Part shown: positions 43,670-53,030 of the stretch, in pieces
Layout of the letters: every line of letters starts with the position of its first letter
Position numbering within the stretch: position 1 is the first letter of the stretch
Origin: Shimia isoporae
GTDB taxonomy: Bacteria > Pseudomonadota > Alphaproteobacteria > Rhodobacterales > Rhodobacteraceae
Assembly (NCBI RefSeq): GCF_004346865.1
Contig: NZ_SMGR01000004.1
Location: 124,001-188,000 of the forward strand
DNA length: 64,000 bases
Direction of reading: 5' to 3'
The notes under the pieces: model-generated
Database searches by the model: none
Told to the model about the DNA's origin: nothing
Seen by the model: only the letters and a program-made list of their open reading frames with translations
Program-made: the position numbers and the translations under genes

Positions 43670-46167
43670 GCGATAACGACGGTAAAAAAACCCTGGGTCT
43701 GCGCGGTGGCAACCGCCCTGGTAACGTGAAGCAAAGCTTCAGCCACGGGCGCACCAAGAACGTTGTGGTGGAAACCAAACGTAAGCGCGTGGTTGTGCCC
43801 AAACCGGGTGCGGCCAAACCGGGTGCCGCATCGGGTAAGATAGCGGGTGATCCCTCGCGGCGTCCTGCGGGCATTTCCGATGCGGAAATGGAACGCCGCA
43901 TGAAGGCGTTGCAAGCCGCCAAGGCACGCGAAGCTGAGGAAGCTGCGAAACGTGAGGCCGAAGAAAAAGCCCGCGCCGAAGCGCGTGAGCGTCGCCGTCA
44001 GGAAGCGGAAGCCAAGGAGCGCGAACAGCGCGAGGCTGAAGAGAAGGCGCGCAAAAAGGCCGAAGACGAAGAGCGCAAGAAGAAAGAAGCTGAAGAGGCG
44101 GCCAAACGCGCCGCTGCTGAGGCTGCTGCGGCAGCGGCACAACCGAAGCAGGAAGCTTCGGCCCCGCGCTCCGGTGCGTCCAAATCGGCGGCACCTGCCC
44201 AGACGCCACGCAAGTCTGATCGCGAACGCGAGCAGCGCAACACACGCGGCAAAGGCCGTGACGATGGACGTCGTTCTGGCAAGTTGACCTTGAATCAGGC
44301 CCTGTCTGGCGATGGTGGCCGGCAGAAATCCATGGCCGCGATGAAGCGCAAACAGGAGCGTGCCCGTCAGAAAGCCATGGGTGGCTCGGTCGAACGCGAA
44401 AAGGTAATTCGCGACGTTCAGCTGCCGGAAGCCATTGTCGTTTCCGAACTGGCAAACCGTATGGCCGAACGTGTTGCCGACGTTGTCAAAGAGCTCATGA
44501 AAATGGGCATGATGGTAACACAAAACCAGACAATTGACGCTGATACTGCTGAACTCATCATTGAGGAATTCGGCCATAAGGTCGTGCGCGTTTCCGATGC
44601 CGACGTCGAGGATGTGATTGCCGATGTTGAGGACAGTGAGGAAGACCTTCAAGGGCGTCCACCGGTCATCACAATCATGGGTCACGTTGACCACGGCAAA
44701 ACATCGCTTCTGGATGCGATCCGCGATGCAAAGGTTGTTGCAGGTGAGGCCGGTGGTATCACTCAGCATATCGGTGCCTATCAGGTTCAAACCGACGATG
44801 GCGTGACACTGAGCTTCTTGGATACTCCGGGCCACGCAGCCTTTACCTCCATGCGTTCGCGTGGAGCCCAGGTAACAGACATCGTGGTACTCGTTGTGGC
44901 AGCAGATGACTCTGTGATGCCTCAGACCATCGAAGCAATCAATCACGCCAAGGCCGCGGAAGTCCCGATGATCATTGCGATCAACAAAATGGACAAACCG
45001 GCAGCGAACCCCGATCAGGTTCGTGCGGAGCTTCTTCAGCACGAAGTGATCGTCGAAAAGATGTCTGGTGACGTGCAGGACGTGGAAGTTTCAGCAATGA
45101 CCGGTCAGGGTCTGGACGAACTTCTGGAAGCTATCGCACTTCAGGCAGAGATTCTGGAACTTAAGGCGAACCCGAACCGCGCCGCTCAGGGCGCTGTTAT
45201 TGAAGCGCAGCTTGATGTTGGTCGGGGTCCGGTTGCGACGGTTTTGGTTCAGAACGGTACCCTGCGCCAAGGCGACATTTTTGTTGTCGGCGAGCAGTAC
45301 GGTAAAGTTCGTGCGCTGATCAACGACAAGGGCGAACGCGTAAAGGAGGCTGGACCCTCTGTACCGGTTGAGGTCCTTGGTCTTAATGGAACGCCAGAAG
45401 CAGGCGACGTTCTCAACGTTACCGAAACCGAAGCGCAAGCGCGTGAGATCGCTGCATATCGCGAGCAAGCCGCCAAGGACAAACGCGCTGCTGCAGGCGC
45501 CGCAACCACCTTGGAACAGCTTATGCAGAAGGCCAAGGAAGACGAAAACGTCGCCGAGTTGCCGATCCTGGTCAAGGCAGACGTTCAGGGTTCGGCTGAA
45601 GCTATCGTTCAAGCGATGGAAAAGATTGGTAACGACGAAGTGCGTGTTCGCGTTCTGCACTCGGGTGTAGGCGCGATCACTGAGACAGATGTTGGTCTGG
45701 CGGAAGCCTCAGGCGCGCCTGTCATGGGCTTCAACGTTCGGGCGAACGCTTCTGCCCGCAATACGGCCAACCAAAAGGGTGTCGAGATTCGCTACTACTC
45801 GGTGATCTATGACCTCGTTGACGATGTAAAAGCTGCGGCTTCTGGTTTGCTTAGCGCGGAAATCCGAGAGAAATTCATCGGCTATGCGGAGATCAAGGAA
45901 GTCTTCAAAGTCTCCGGCGTTGGCCGTGTCGCTGGCTGTTTGGTCACAGAAGGTGTTGCTCGCCGCTCCGCAGGTGTTCGCTTGCTGCGTGACAACGTGG
46001 TTATCCACGAAGGAACGCTTAAGACGCTCAAGCGCTTCAAAGACGAAGTTGCGGAAGTTCTGTCTGGTCAGGAATGTGGTATGGCCTTCGAAAACTACGA
46101 AGATATCCGTCCTGCGGACGTAATCGAGATCTTCGAGCGCGAAGAAGTTACTCGCACACTTGAGTAG
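43666..46167 (+). CDS. infB: Translation initiation factor IF-2
   Basis: GTPase that brings initiator tRNA to the ribosome. The 833-residue protein has a long, highly charged N-terminal region (Arg/Glu/Lys/Ala-rich helix around residues 80-165), an IF2-N motif ([20 protein letters not shown]), the G domain with G1 [10 protein letters not shown]3 DTPGHAAF and G4 NKMD, then domains II-IV ending with [13 protein letters not shown]. The repetitive N-terminal part makes large antisense open frames that are not genes. It ends the operon with a strong terminator. Confidence 0.97.
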   Translation: MSDNDGKKTLGLRGGNRPGNVKQSFSHGRTKNVVVETKRKRVVVPKPGAAKPGAASGKIAGDPSRRPAGISDAEMERRMKALQAAKAREAEEAAKREAEEKARAEARERRRQEAEAKEREQREAEEKARKKAEDEERKKKEAEEAAKRAAAEAAAAAAQPKQEASAPRSGASKSAAPAQTPRKSDREREQRNTRGKGRDDGRRSGKLTLNQALSGDGGRQKSMAAMKRKQERARQKAMGGSVEREKVIRDVQLPEAIVVSELANRMAERVADVVKELMKMGMMVTQNQTIDADTAELIIEEFGHKVVRVSDADVEDVIADVEDSEEDLQGRPPVITIMGHVDHGKTSLLDAIRDAKVVAGEAGGITQHIGAYQVQTDDGVTLSFLDTPGHAAFTSMRSRGAQVTDIVVLVVAADDSVMPQTIEAINHAKAAEVPMIIAINKMDKPAANPDQVRAELLQHEVIVEKMSGDVQDVEVSAMTGQGLDELLEAIALQAEILELKANPNRAAQGAVIEAQLDVGRGPVATVLVQNGTLRQGDIFVVGEQYGKVRALINDKGERVKEAGPSVPVEVLGLNGTPEAGDVLNVTETEAQAREIAAYREQAAKDKRAAAGAATTLEQLMQKAKEDENVAELPILVKADVQGSAEAIVQAMEKIGNDEVRVRVLHSGVGAITETDVGLAEASGAPVMGFNVRANASARNTANQKGVEIRYYSVIYDLVDDVKAAASGLLSAEIREKFIGYAEIKEVFKVSGVGRVAGCLVTEGVARRSAGVRLLRDNVVIHEGTLKTLKRFKDEVAEVLSGQECGMAFENYEDIRPADVIEIFEREEVTRTLE

Positions 46168-46190
46168 TGCATTCACACAACCCAAAAGAG

Positions 46191-46218
46191 AAGGCCGCCC
46201 GATTTGGGCGGCCTTTTC
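46191..46218 (+). terminator. Rho-independent terminator of the nusA-infB operon
   Basis: AAGGCCGCCC and GGGCGGCCTT form a perfect 10-base stem around GATTT, followed by TTC. It is 23 bases after infB and just before the end of the next, convergent small gene. Confidence 0.9.
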
Positions 46219-46220
46219 AT

Positions 46221-46358
46221 TTAGCGGTTTATCGTGGAAATAGGCTTGCCTGAATAAGTTTGCTCGCCCACCCGAATGGTGATCCGACCATCTGGCAAAT
46301 TGCCCACGACTGTACCTTGAATGGACACGCAGCTGCCCACCGTGATCGTCCGTAACAT
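46221..46358 (-). CDS. Small protein of unknown function (45 aa)
   Basis: The 45-residue product (MLRTITVGSCVSIQGTVVGN, LPDGRITIRVGEQTYSGKPI, STINR) starts at 46358 with GGGGG upstream. It has the look of a tiny beta-barrel (alternating hydrophobic strands, GT/GR turns), perhaps OB- or SH3-like, with one cysteine. I do not recognise it. The frame is open to 46412 but the added part looks random. I believe similar proteins occur in other Rhodobacterales, but this is unverified. Confidence 0.55.
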   Translation of the reverse strand: MLRTITVGSCVSIQGTVVGNLPDGRITIRVGEQTYSGKPISTINR

Positions 46359-46430
46359 GTCAATGCCCCCAGCTGATTGACAGGTTGATGATGGTAGTAA
46401 GTCCCGACACAACTAGTGATGTCGCATCGA

Positions 46431-46491
46431 TGGGCGAGATATTAACAAAAATTTCACACAACAAAAGCGTATCTTTTACGCATCTCGCCCA
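46431..46491 (-). repeat. Nested inverted repeats in AT-rich gap
   Basis: TGGGCGAGAT (46431-46440) and ATCTCGCCCA (46482-46491) are perfect 10-base arms 41 bases apart. Inside lies GCGTA-TCTTT-TACGC (46467-46481), which on the minus strand reads as a hairpin running into TTTTG and may end mutT transcription. The outer pair could fold the region or serve as an operator for the small gene at 46358. Confidence 0.5.
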
Positions 46492-46524
46492 ATATGTGCC
46501 ATCTGGGGCGGATTGTTGCGAATT

Positions 46525-46923
46525 TTACACCCAATCACGGATAATTGGGATCAAAGGTAAATCTGCTGCCGGCATTTCGTAGTCCCTAAGATTCGCAGTT
46601 CGCACCCACTTCAGAACCTGGCCTTCACGCGCTTGTGGGATACCTTCCCATTTGCGGCAGGCGAATAGCGGCATCAACAGGTGGAAATTGTCGTAACTGT
46701 GCGACGCAAAGGTTAGAGGCGCCAAACAACTTTTCCATGTATTGATGCCGAGCTCCTCGTGAAGTTCACGGATGAGAGCAGCCTCCGGAGTTTCGCCGGT
46801 TTCCACTTTTCCCCCGGGAAATTCCCAAAGGCCGGCCATGGACTTACCTTCCGGACGCTGAGCCAGCAAAACGCGACCATCCACGTCTATCAAGCAAACG
46901 GCAGAAACAAGAACAGTCTTCAC
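46525..46923 (-). CDS. mutT: MutT-type Nudix hydrolase
   Basis: A 132-residue Nudix enzyme that probably removes 8-oxo-dGTP from the nucleotide pool. The GTG start at 46923 overlaps the argJ stop (GTGA), giving VKTVLVSAVCLIDVDGRVLL; the Nudix box is GGKVETGETPEAALIRELHE followed by ELGI, and PEGKSMAGLWEFPGG is the MutT-specific lead-in. Longer frames upstream are inside argJ. The argJ-mutT pair is common in Rhodobacterales. Confidence 0.92.
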   Translation of the reverse strand: MKTVLVSAVCLIDVDGRVLLAQRPEGKSMAGLWEFPGGKVETGETPEAALIRELHEELGINTWKSCLAPLTFASHSYDNFHLLMPLFACRKWEGIPQAREGQVLKWVRTANLRDYEMPAADLPLIPIIRDWV

Positions 46924-48146
46924 GAGCGATAGTCCGCATTGATCGTGATATAGCCATGCGTCAAGTCGCAAGTCCAAACCGTGGATAACCCTTCGCCCAG
47001 GCCAAGGTCGACCGAAATTTTTATAGTCTCGTTTGTCATATATTGCGCGCCTGCCTCTTCCGTATAACTGGGAGACACCCAACCGGCCTCAGCGACGAGA
47101 ATATCGCCGAAGCGAATTGTCAATCGATCTCTATCCGCACCGGCACCGGATTTACCGATGGCCATAACCACACGACCCCAATTCGGGTCTTCGCCTGCGA
47201 TGGCTGTTTTCACGAGCGGTGAATTGGCAATTGCCAAAGCGTGCGTACGTGCGTCTGGACTTGAGGCCGCACCTGTAACTTCGATTTCGACAAATTTCGT
47301 TGCACCTTCACCGTCACGCACAACCAGATGAGCGAGTTCCAGCATTACCTGGTGCAGGGCGTCGCGGAATTTGTCGTCGCCTTCAACGTCAACGCCACTT
47401 TGTCCAGTAGCAGCGAGCAAAAGCGTGTCGGAAGTGGACGTGTCGCTATCGACGGTTATGCTGTTAAAGGTCTTTTCGTTCAGGTCCGACAGCATTGCCT
47501 GAAGCGCTGGACGCGCAATTTTGCCATCAGTGAAAATATAAACGAGCATGGTTGCCATGTCTGGTGCAATCATGCCCGAGCCCTTGGCAATTCCCGCGAT
47601 TTTCACAGGACCATTTGGCGTAAAAATTGTTCGATAGGCACCTTTGGAAAACGTGTCAGTAGTACGGATCGCTTCAGCTGCACTTGCCAGACCGTCTTCG
47701 GACAAAGTGTTGGTAAGTTCCGCCAGCTTACTTGTGATGCGATCATGTGGAAGTGGCTCCCCGATCACGCCTGTTGAACTCGAAAACACCCTATTTTCAG
47801 GCAACTGTAGCGCCTTTGCTACTGCATTTGTAACTGCCTTGGTCGCAGACACGCCATTCTTGCCGGTAAACGCGTTCGCGTTTCCGGCATTCACCAAAAT
47901 GGCAGCACCTTTGTCGTTATCCACACCAATTTTTTCCTGACAATCAAGGACTGCGGCCGAGCGCGTTGCCGACTTGGTGAATACGCCAGTCATAACTGTG
48001 CCTGGGGCAAGGTGCGCAAGCATCACGTCAAGTCGGTCGCTGTACTTTACGCCCGCCGCTACGCTTGCAAAGCGAGCGCCTTTGATTTCCGGCAATTCTG
48101 GAAATGTTCCGGGTGCCAACGGCGATACATGGGAGATTTCAGCCAT
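46920..48146 (-). CDS. argJ: Glutamate N-acetyltransferase / ornithine acetyltransferase
   Basis: Moves the acetyl group from N-acetylornithine to glutamate, closing the cyclic arginine pathway. The 408-residue precursor carries the self-cleavage site in APDMATMLVYIF, where the Thr of ATML becomes the nucleophile of the beta chain. Other blocks: VMTGVFTKSATRSAAVLDCQ, ILVNAGNANAFTGKNG and GEDPNWGRVVMAIGKSG. The C-terminus HGYITINADYRS is typical. The gene is followed by mutT with a 4-base overlap and preceded by the parvulin gene. Confidence 0.97.
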   Translation of the reverse strand: MAEISHVSPLAPGTFPELPEIKGARFASVAAGVKYSDRLDVMLAHLAPGTVMTGVFTKSATRSAAVLDCQEKIGVDNDKGAAILVNAGNANAFTGKNGVSATKAVTNAVAKALQLPENRVFSSSTGVIGEPLPHDRITSKLAELTNTLSEDGLASAAEAIRTTDTFSKGAYRTIFTPNGPVKIAGIAKGSGMIAPDMATMLVYIFTDGKIARPALQAMLSDLNEKTFNSITVDSDTSTSDTLLLAATGQSGVDVEGDDKFRDALHQVMLELAHLVVRDGEGATKFVEIEVTGAASSPDARTHALAIANSPLVKTAIAGEDPNWGRVVMAIGKSGAGADRDRLTIRFGDILVAEAGWVSPSYTEEAGAQYMTNETIKISVDLGLGEGLSTVWTCDLTHGYITINADYRS

Positions 48147-48148
48147 AG

Positions 48149-49018
48149 TCAGTCCTGAACAACAACGTCTTCAAGAAGTTCGCCACGCCGAATGATCTCA
48201 GGGCTGAACGAGGCAGCATCCGTTTTGACGATCTCGGCATCCGCCGTCAGTTCGGCAATGTAATCACGAACGGCATCCTCTTGGGCTTCGCTCATTAGTT
48301 GCTCGCGCGTTTCCTCAAAGCTTGGCGCCGATACTTCGCGCGTGTCATTCAACTTGATGACGTGCCATCCAAACTGTGTTTGGACTGGTGCCGAAATGCC
48401 GCCAACGCTCATTTCGACGACGGCTGCTTCGAATGGCTGAACCATCTGGCCCATGCCGAACCAGCCAAGTTCGCCACCGGAAGGCCCAGAAGGTCCGGTG
48501 GATTTGGCCTTGGCCAGCTCCGCAAAATCCGCGCCGCCCTCCAATTCTGCGACAAGCGCAAGCGCTTCTTCTTCTGTTGCGACGAGGATGTGGCTTGCGT
48601 TGAATTCAGATTCATCAGCTAGATTTGCGAATTTGCGTTCGTAAACCTTGCGGAGGTCTTCGTCCGTGATCTCCCGCACAGAGATAAAATCTTCTAGCGC
48701 CTGGGTGGCCAAAAGCGCGCGTTTTTCATTTTCGAGCGTCAGTTCGACTTTTTTGGGCATCTCTTCGCCCATCGTGGCGGCCAAGGCGGTCTGTTGAATC
48801 AGTTGTTCGAGTATGCTGTCGAATAGAACGTTGTCGGGCAAATCCTTGTATTGCTCTGGCAACGCTTCGCGGACCGCAATCATTTGACCCAGTGTGATAT
48901 CCGTGCCGTTCACAGTTGCCAGCACGGTTTCCGCAGTTGCTGTGTCTTCCGCAAGTGCGGGAGTGGCTATCATCAGCGCGACAGCGCCAGCGCGCAGGAA
49001 TTTGAGGGTTTTTGACAT
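48149..49018 (-). CDS. Parvulin-type peptidyl-prolyl isomerase, exported
   Basis: A 289-residue PpiC/SurA-like protein. A signal peptide (AVALMIATPALAE) precedes a SurA-like N-terminal domain (LATVNGTDITLGQMIAVREA) and a parvulin domain (NASHILVATEEEALALVAEL, ELGWFGMGQMVQPFEAAVVE, GWHVIKLND). It probably helps outer-membrane proteins fold in the periplasm. Start 49018 has AAGGAC upstream. It diverges from secA, a frequent arrangement in Rhodobacterales and consistent with a joint role in protein export. Confidence 0.92.
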   Translation of the reverse strand: MSKTLKFLRAGAVALMIATPALAEDTATAETVLATVNGTDITLGQMIAVREALPEQYKDLPDNVLFDSILEQLIQQTALAATMGEEMPKKVELTLENEKRALLATQALEDFISVREITDEDLRKVYERKFANLADESEFNASHILVATEEEALALVAELEGGADFAELAKAKSTGPSGPSGGELGWFGMGQMVQPFEAAVVEMSVGGISAPVQTQFGWHVIKLNDTREVSAPSFEETREQLMSEAQEDAVRDYIAELTADAEIVKTDAASFSPEIIRRGELLEDVVVQD

Positions 49019-49056
49019 CGTTTTGTCCTTGGCTGGGGCCGCATGGGTCGGCGGCG

Positions 49057-49085
49057 TTGACACTGTATGACACGCCCCTTACATC
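49057..49085 (+). promoter_or_regulatory. Candidate sigma-70 promoter of secA
   Basis: TTGACA (49057-49062) and TACATC (49080-49085) are spaced by 17 bases. The -35 is perfect and the -10 matches four of six. It lies about 106 bases before the secA start at 49191 in the divergent region. Confidence 0.5.
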
Positions 49086-49190
49086 GCTTTGAGGCTGAGG
49101 CATACGCCTGTTTGCACCCTTGTATGGGGACCACGGCAGGACAGCAAGAAATAGCCTCGCACGAATGCGTCAATGAAGGACACGACAAGC

Positions 49191-51899
49191 ATGCTCGGAT
49201 TTGGAAAAATCGCCCGAAAGGTTTTCGGAACTCCGAACGACCGAAAGATCAAGGCGACGCGTCCTCTCGTTGATCAGGTCAATGCACTGGAGCCTGAGTT
49301 CGAAAAGTTCTCTGACGAAGATATCAAGGCCAAGACTCAAGAGTTATCTGAACGCGCCAAAGGTGGTGAACCACTGGACAAGTTGCTGCCTGAGGCATTT
49401 GCCAATTGCCGGGAAGCAGCAAAGCGGGCGCTGGGGCTGCGTGCATTTGATGTACAATTGATGGGCGGTATTTTCCTGCACCAAGGCAACATCTCTGAAA
49501 TGAAGACGGGCGAAGGTAAAACTCTGGTTGCGACCTTTCCAGCTTATCTGAATGCGCTGACCGGTAAAGGCGTTCATGTAGTTACAGTGAACGACTATCT
49601 CGCCAAGCGTGACGCAGAATGGATGAGTAACGTTTTTGGTGCTCTCGGAATGACAACTGGCGTCGTGTATCCGCAACAGCCAGAAGACGAAAAACGTGCG
49701 GCATATGCCTGCGATGTCACCTATGCGACAAATAACGAACTCGGCTTTGATTACCTTCGTGACAATATGAAGTCCGAGTTGTCGGAAATGAGTCAGCGAG
49801 AGCACAACTTTGCAATTGTTGACGAGGTGGACTCTATCCTGATCGACGAAGCGCGGACTCCTTTGATCATTTCGGGCCCCGCTCAGGACCGCACCGAGCT
49901 TTATGTGGCGATCGATAAACTCATTCCGGACGTACAGGAAGACCACTACGAACTGGATGAAAAAACACGAAATGTGACTTTTTCGGATGAAGGCAACGAA
50001 TTCCTGGAGGAACACCTTCAGGCCCGTGGTCTTCTGCCGGAAGGTCAAAGTCTATATGATCCGGAAAGCACGACAATTGTGCACCATATCAACCAAGGTC
50101 TGCGTGCTCACAAGCTTTTCACCAAGGACAAAGACTACATCGTTCGCGACAACCAGATTGTACTGATTGACGAATTCACCGGTCGTATGATGGCTGGCCG
50201 CCGTTTGTCTGACGGTTTGCACCAGGCCATCGAGGCTAAAGAAGGCTGTGATATCCAACCGGAAAACGTCACTTTGGCGCAGGTTACGTTCCAGAACTAC
50301 TTCCGGCTGTATAACAAACTTGGCGGAATGACCGGCACTGCCGCGACTGAGGCCGAAGAATTTGCTGAAATTTATGGTTTGGGTGTGGTGGAAGTTCCCA
50401 CCAACCGCCCAGTCGCTCGAGTTGACGATGACGATGCCGTCTATCGCACTGTGCGCGAAAAGAACGATGCTATTGTAAAGACGATCAAGGAAGCTCACGA
50501 AAAAGGGCAGCCTATCCTCGTTGGCACCACTTCCATCGAAAAGTCGGAGATGTTGTCAGTTTTGCTGAATGATGCCGGTATCAAGCATAATGTCCTAAAC
50601 GCGCGGCAACACGAGCAAGAGGCGCAGATTGTTGCTGACGCAGGTAAACTGGGCGCGGTCACCATTGCTACGAACATGGCTGGCCGTGGTACCGACATTA
50701 AACTGGGCGGCAACGTTGAGTTCAAAGTACTGGAAGCAATCGCAGCTACCCCGGACGGGGACCATGAAAAAATCCGTGCTGACATCGAAACCGCGCACGA
50801 AGCGGATGAGAAGGCCGTAAAAGACGCTGGCGGATTGTTCGTTCTTGCAACCGAACGGCATGAAAGTCGACGAATTGACAACCAGTTGCGTGGCCGTTCT
50901 GGCCGCCAGGGCGACCCTGGCCGATCTTCGTTTTTCCTGAGCCTAGAAGACGATTTGATGCGTATCTTCGGGTCGGATCGACTCGAAAAAGTCCTGTCTA
51001 CCCTTGGTATGGATGAAGGCGAGGCGATTGTTCACCCTTGGGTCAATAAGTCACTGGAACGCGCGCAGGCAAAAGTTGAAGGCCGCAACTTTGACATTCG
51101 GAAACAGCTTCTGAAGTTCGACGATGTTATGAACGATCAGCGTAAGGTTATTTTTGGCCAGCGCCGCGAAATAATGGAAGCCGAGGATCTTTCTGAAGTG
51201 GCACAGGATATGCGTCACGATGTGATCGCGGATCTTGTAGACCAGTACATGCCTCCCAAGACGTACGCTGATCAGTGGGATACTGAGGGATTGTATGCCG
51301 CAGCAATTGAAAAACTGGGCATTGATGTGCCGGTAATCGAATGGGCAGACGAAGAAGGCGTAGACGATGATGAAATCCGAGAACGTCTGGAAAAAGCCGC
51401 GGACGAGATGATGGCTTCAAAAGCTGTCAGCTTTGGTCCCGAGGCCATGAGAATGATCGAAAAGCAAATTCTGCTGCAAACGATCGATACCAAATGGCGC
51501 GAACATCTTTTGACTTTGGAGCACCTGCGTTCCGTCGTTGGCTTCCGTGGATATGCGCAACGCGATCCGTTGAACGAGTACAAAAACGAGTCTTTCCAGT
51601 TGTTTGAGGGGATGCTCGATAACTTGCGGGAAGACGTGACCACGACGTTGTCCCGAATCCGTCCGATCTCGGAAGAAGAGCAGCGTGAATTGGCCCAACA
51701 GATGGCGGCGCGCCAGCAACCCGCGCTTCAAGACGCCACGCCAGCTCCGCAAGAAGATGAGCCACAACCAAACCCCGAAAACGCGCTACAGGGTTTTGAC
51801 GAGAACGACCCGACCACTTGGGGGAATCCGGGCCGAAATGACAAATGTCCTTGTGGTTCCGGCAAGAAGTTCAAACACTGTCACGGCCGCTTGGCCTGA
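49191..51899 (+). CDS. secA: Preprotein translocase ATPase SecA
   Basis: Motor that pushes preproteins through SecYEG. From the ATG at 49191 (AAGGA 12 bases before) the protein has 902 residues; a start at 49173 would add MKDTTS. Walker A is MKTGEGKTL, motif II is [20 protein letters not shown], and [17 protein letters not shown] and [20 protein letters not shown] are the second ATPase half. The C-terminal linker and zinc motif [14 protein letters not shown], which binds SecB and lipids, is intact. A terminator follows. Confidence 0.97.
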   Translation: MLGFGKIARKVFGTPNDRKIKATRPLVDQVNALEPEFEKFSDEDIKAKTQELSERAKGGEPLDKLLPEAFANCREAAKRALGLRAFDVQLMGGIFLHQGNISEMKTGEGKTLVATFPAYLNALTGKGVHVVTVNDYLAKRDAEWMSNVFGALGMTTGVVYPQQPEDEKRAAYACDVTYATNNELGFDYLRDNMKSELSEMSQREHNFAIVDEVDSILIDEARTPLIISGPAQDRTELYVAIDKLIPDVQEDHYELDEKTRNVTFSDEGNEFLEEHLQARGLLPEGQSLYDPESTTIVHHINQGLRAHKLFTKDKDYIVRDNQIVLIDEFTGRMMAGRRLSDGLHQAIEAKEGCDIQPENVTLAQVTFQNYFRLYNKLGGMTGTAATEAEEFAEIYGLGVVEVPTNRPVARVDDDDAVYRTVREKNDAIVKTIKEAHEKGQPILVGTTSIEKSEMLSVLLNDAGIKHNVLNARQHEQEAQIVADAGKLGAVTIATNMAGRGTDIKLGGNVEFKVLEAIAATPDGDHEKIRADIETAHEADEKAVKDAGGLFVLATERHESRRIDNQLRGRSGRQGDPGRSSFFLSLEDDLMRIFGSDRLEKVLSTLGMDEGEAIVHPWVNKSLERAQAKVEGRNFDIRKQLLKFDDVMNDQRKVIFGQRREIMEAEDLSEVAQDMRHDVIADLVDQYMPPKTYADQWDTEGLYAAAIEKLGIDVPVIEWADEEGVDDDEIRERLEKAADEMMASKAVSFGPEAMRMIEKQILLQTIDTKWREHLLTLEHLRSVVGFRGYAQRDPLNEYKNESFQLFEGMLDNLREDVTTTLSRIRPISEEEQRELAQQMAARQQPALQDATPAPQEDEPQPNPENALQGFDENDPTTWGNPGRNDKCPCGSGKKFKHCHGRLA

Positions 51900-51922
51900 C
51901 CAATTTGCGACAGACTTAAATC

Positions 51923-51950
51923 AAAAGGGTGCCTTATGGGTGCCCTTTTT
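51923..51950 (+). terminator. Rho-independent terminator of secA
   Basis: AAAAGGG and CCCTTTT, with extra pairs possible in the TGCCTTATGGGTG loop, run into TTTTTG. It lies 23 bases after the secA stop. Confidence 0.85.
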
Positions 51951-51993
51951 GTTTGTGACCTTGGACTTCCTGTTTGAAGTTCCAGAGGCTGCC

Positions 51994-53010
51994 ATGCGCA
52001 ATATGAGAAACGTCTATCGCCGCTATTCAATGGCGTGTGCGACCGCGACCATCGCAATCTTTATTGGTTTCGTGATGGAGCGTACTGAGGCCAGTCAGGC
52101 TATGGTGGTTCCTCAGGGCTCTTTGAAACCGGCGCCTTCTCTGGTTGTTCCGGCAAGTTTGGGTACGGGAGCTCTTCCGGTTGAAGAGGAAGCTGCACGC
52201 TTGCCTTTGCCACCAATGCCGAAAGACTACAGTACAGAAATTGTTTTACCAGGTGCGCCAACAGTTGTTGCGACTACGGACTCTCTTCCAAAGGGACTGA
52301 TTTCAGAGCAAAGCGCTGCGCCGGAAGGGAACTGTGAAATCGAGTTGCGGGCGGAAGCAGGCGCTGGCGCGATGGTTCTGCTTTCTCTCAAAGCCCCCTG
52401 CTTAAGTGGTGAACGTGTAACTATCGAGCACGGCTCATTGGTTTTTTCCGAACTTGTTGGCGAGGAGGGGGTCGTCACTCGCTCAGTGCCAGCGTTGGCG
52501 GTAGAGGCGACGTTCTCTGCGCGTTTTGCCAACGGGCAGGCTGCGAGTGTCACTTTGGAAGTGGATAGTTTGGTGTTTTATGAACGCACCGTTATTCGTT
52601 GGACAGGAAACAGCGGGGTGGAACTCCACGCTCGAGAATTCGGTGCGTCCTACGGAGATGATGGCCACGTTTGGCGTGGGAGCGCTCGAGACATATCCGT
52701 ACTTGTTGGCGGAATGGGCGGTTTTCTCACCGAATTAGGGGATGTACGTTTGCCGGATGCAGCCAGGGCGGAGGTTTATACTTTCCCTTCGGTGACGGCG
52801 CAGCGAAGCGGGCTGATTTCTCTAAGCGTTGAGGCTGAGATTACTGAAGCAAACTGCGGCAAAAGCATCTCCGTACAGACAGAGCGAATCAAAGACGGCG
52901 AAACGGTTGCCAGCCGCGAAATGGCTATGGACATTCCCGGATGTGAAGCGGCCGGACAATTTCTGGTGTTGAAAAACCTCGTGGAAGACCTGACAATCGC
53001 CCAAAAATAA
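51994..53010 (+). CDS. Uncharacterised exported protein downstream of secA
   Basis: A 338-residue protein. The start at 51994 has AGAGG 6 bases before it and yields an N-terminal signal or anchor (SMACATATIAIFIGFVMERT). The mature part has a proline-rich link (PLPPMPKDYSTEIVLPG) and a beta-rich domain with paired cysteines (EGNCEIELRAEAGAGAMVLL, LKAPCLSGERVTIEHGSLVF; and EANCGKSISVQTERIKDG with PGCEAAG). I do not recognise a family; homologous frames are sometimes labelled translocase because of the secA neighbour, which I would not follow. The PstS-OmpA fusion gene starts 20 bases after its stop, so they form an operon. Confidence 0.75.
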   Translation: MRNMRNVYRRYSMACATATIAIFIGFVMERTEASQAMVVPQGSLKPAPSLVVPASLGTGALPVEEEAARLPLPPMPKDYSTEIVLPGAPTVVATTDSLPKGLISEQSAAPEGNCEIELRAEAGAGAMVLLSLKAPCLSGERVTIEHGSLVFSELVGEEGVVTRSVPALAVEATFSARFANGQAASVTLEVDSLVFYERTVIRWTGNSGVELHAREFGASYGDDGHVWRGSARDISVLVGGMGGFLTELGDVRLPDAARAEVYTFPSVTAQRSGLISLSVEAEITEANCGKSISVQTERIKDGETVASREMAMDIPGCEAAGQFLVLKNLVEDLTIAQK

Positions 53011-53030
53011 ATGGCGGTCAGGACATCCAG

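Noticed and set aside
43579..45042. 487-codon open frame on the minus strand
   Set aside because: It is antisense to infB and arises from the repetitive Glu/Lys/Ala-rich coding sequence; the translation has no domain and no ribosome site.
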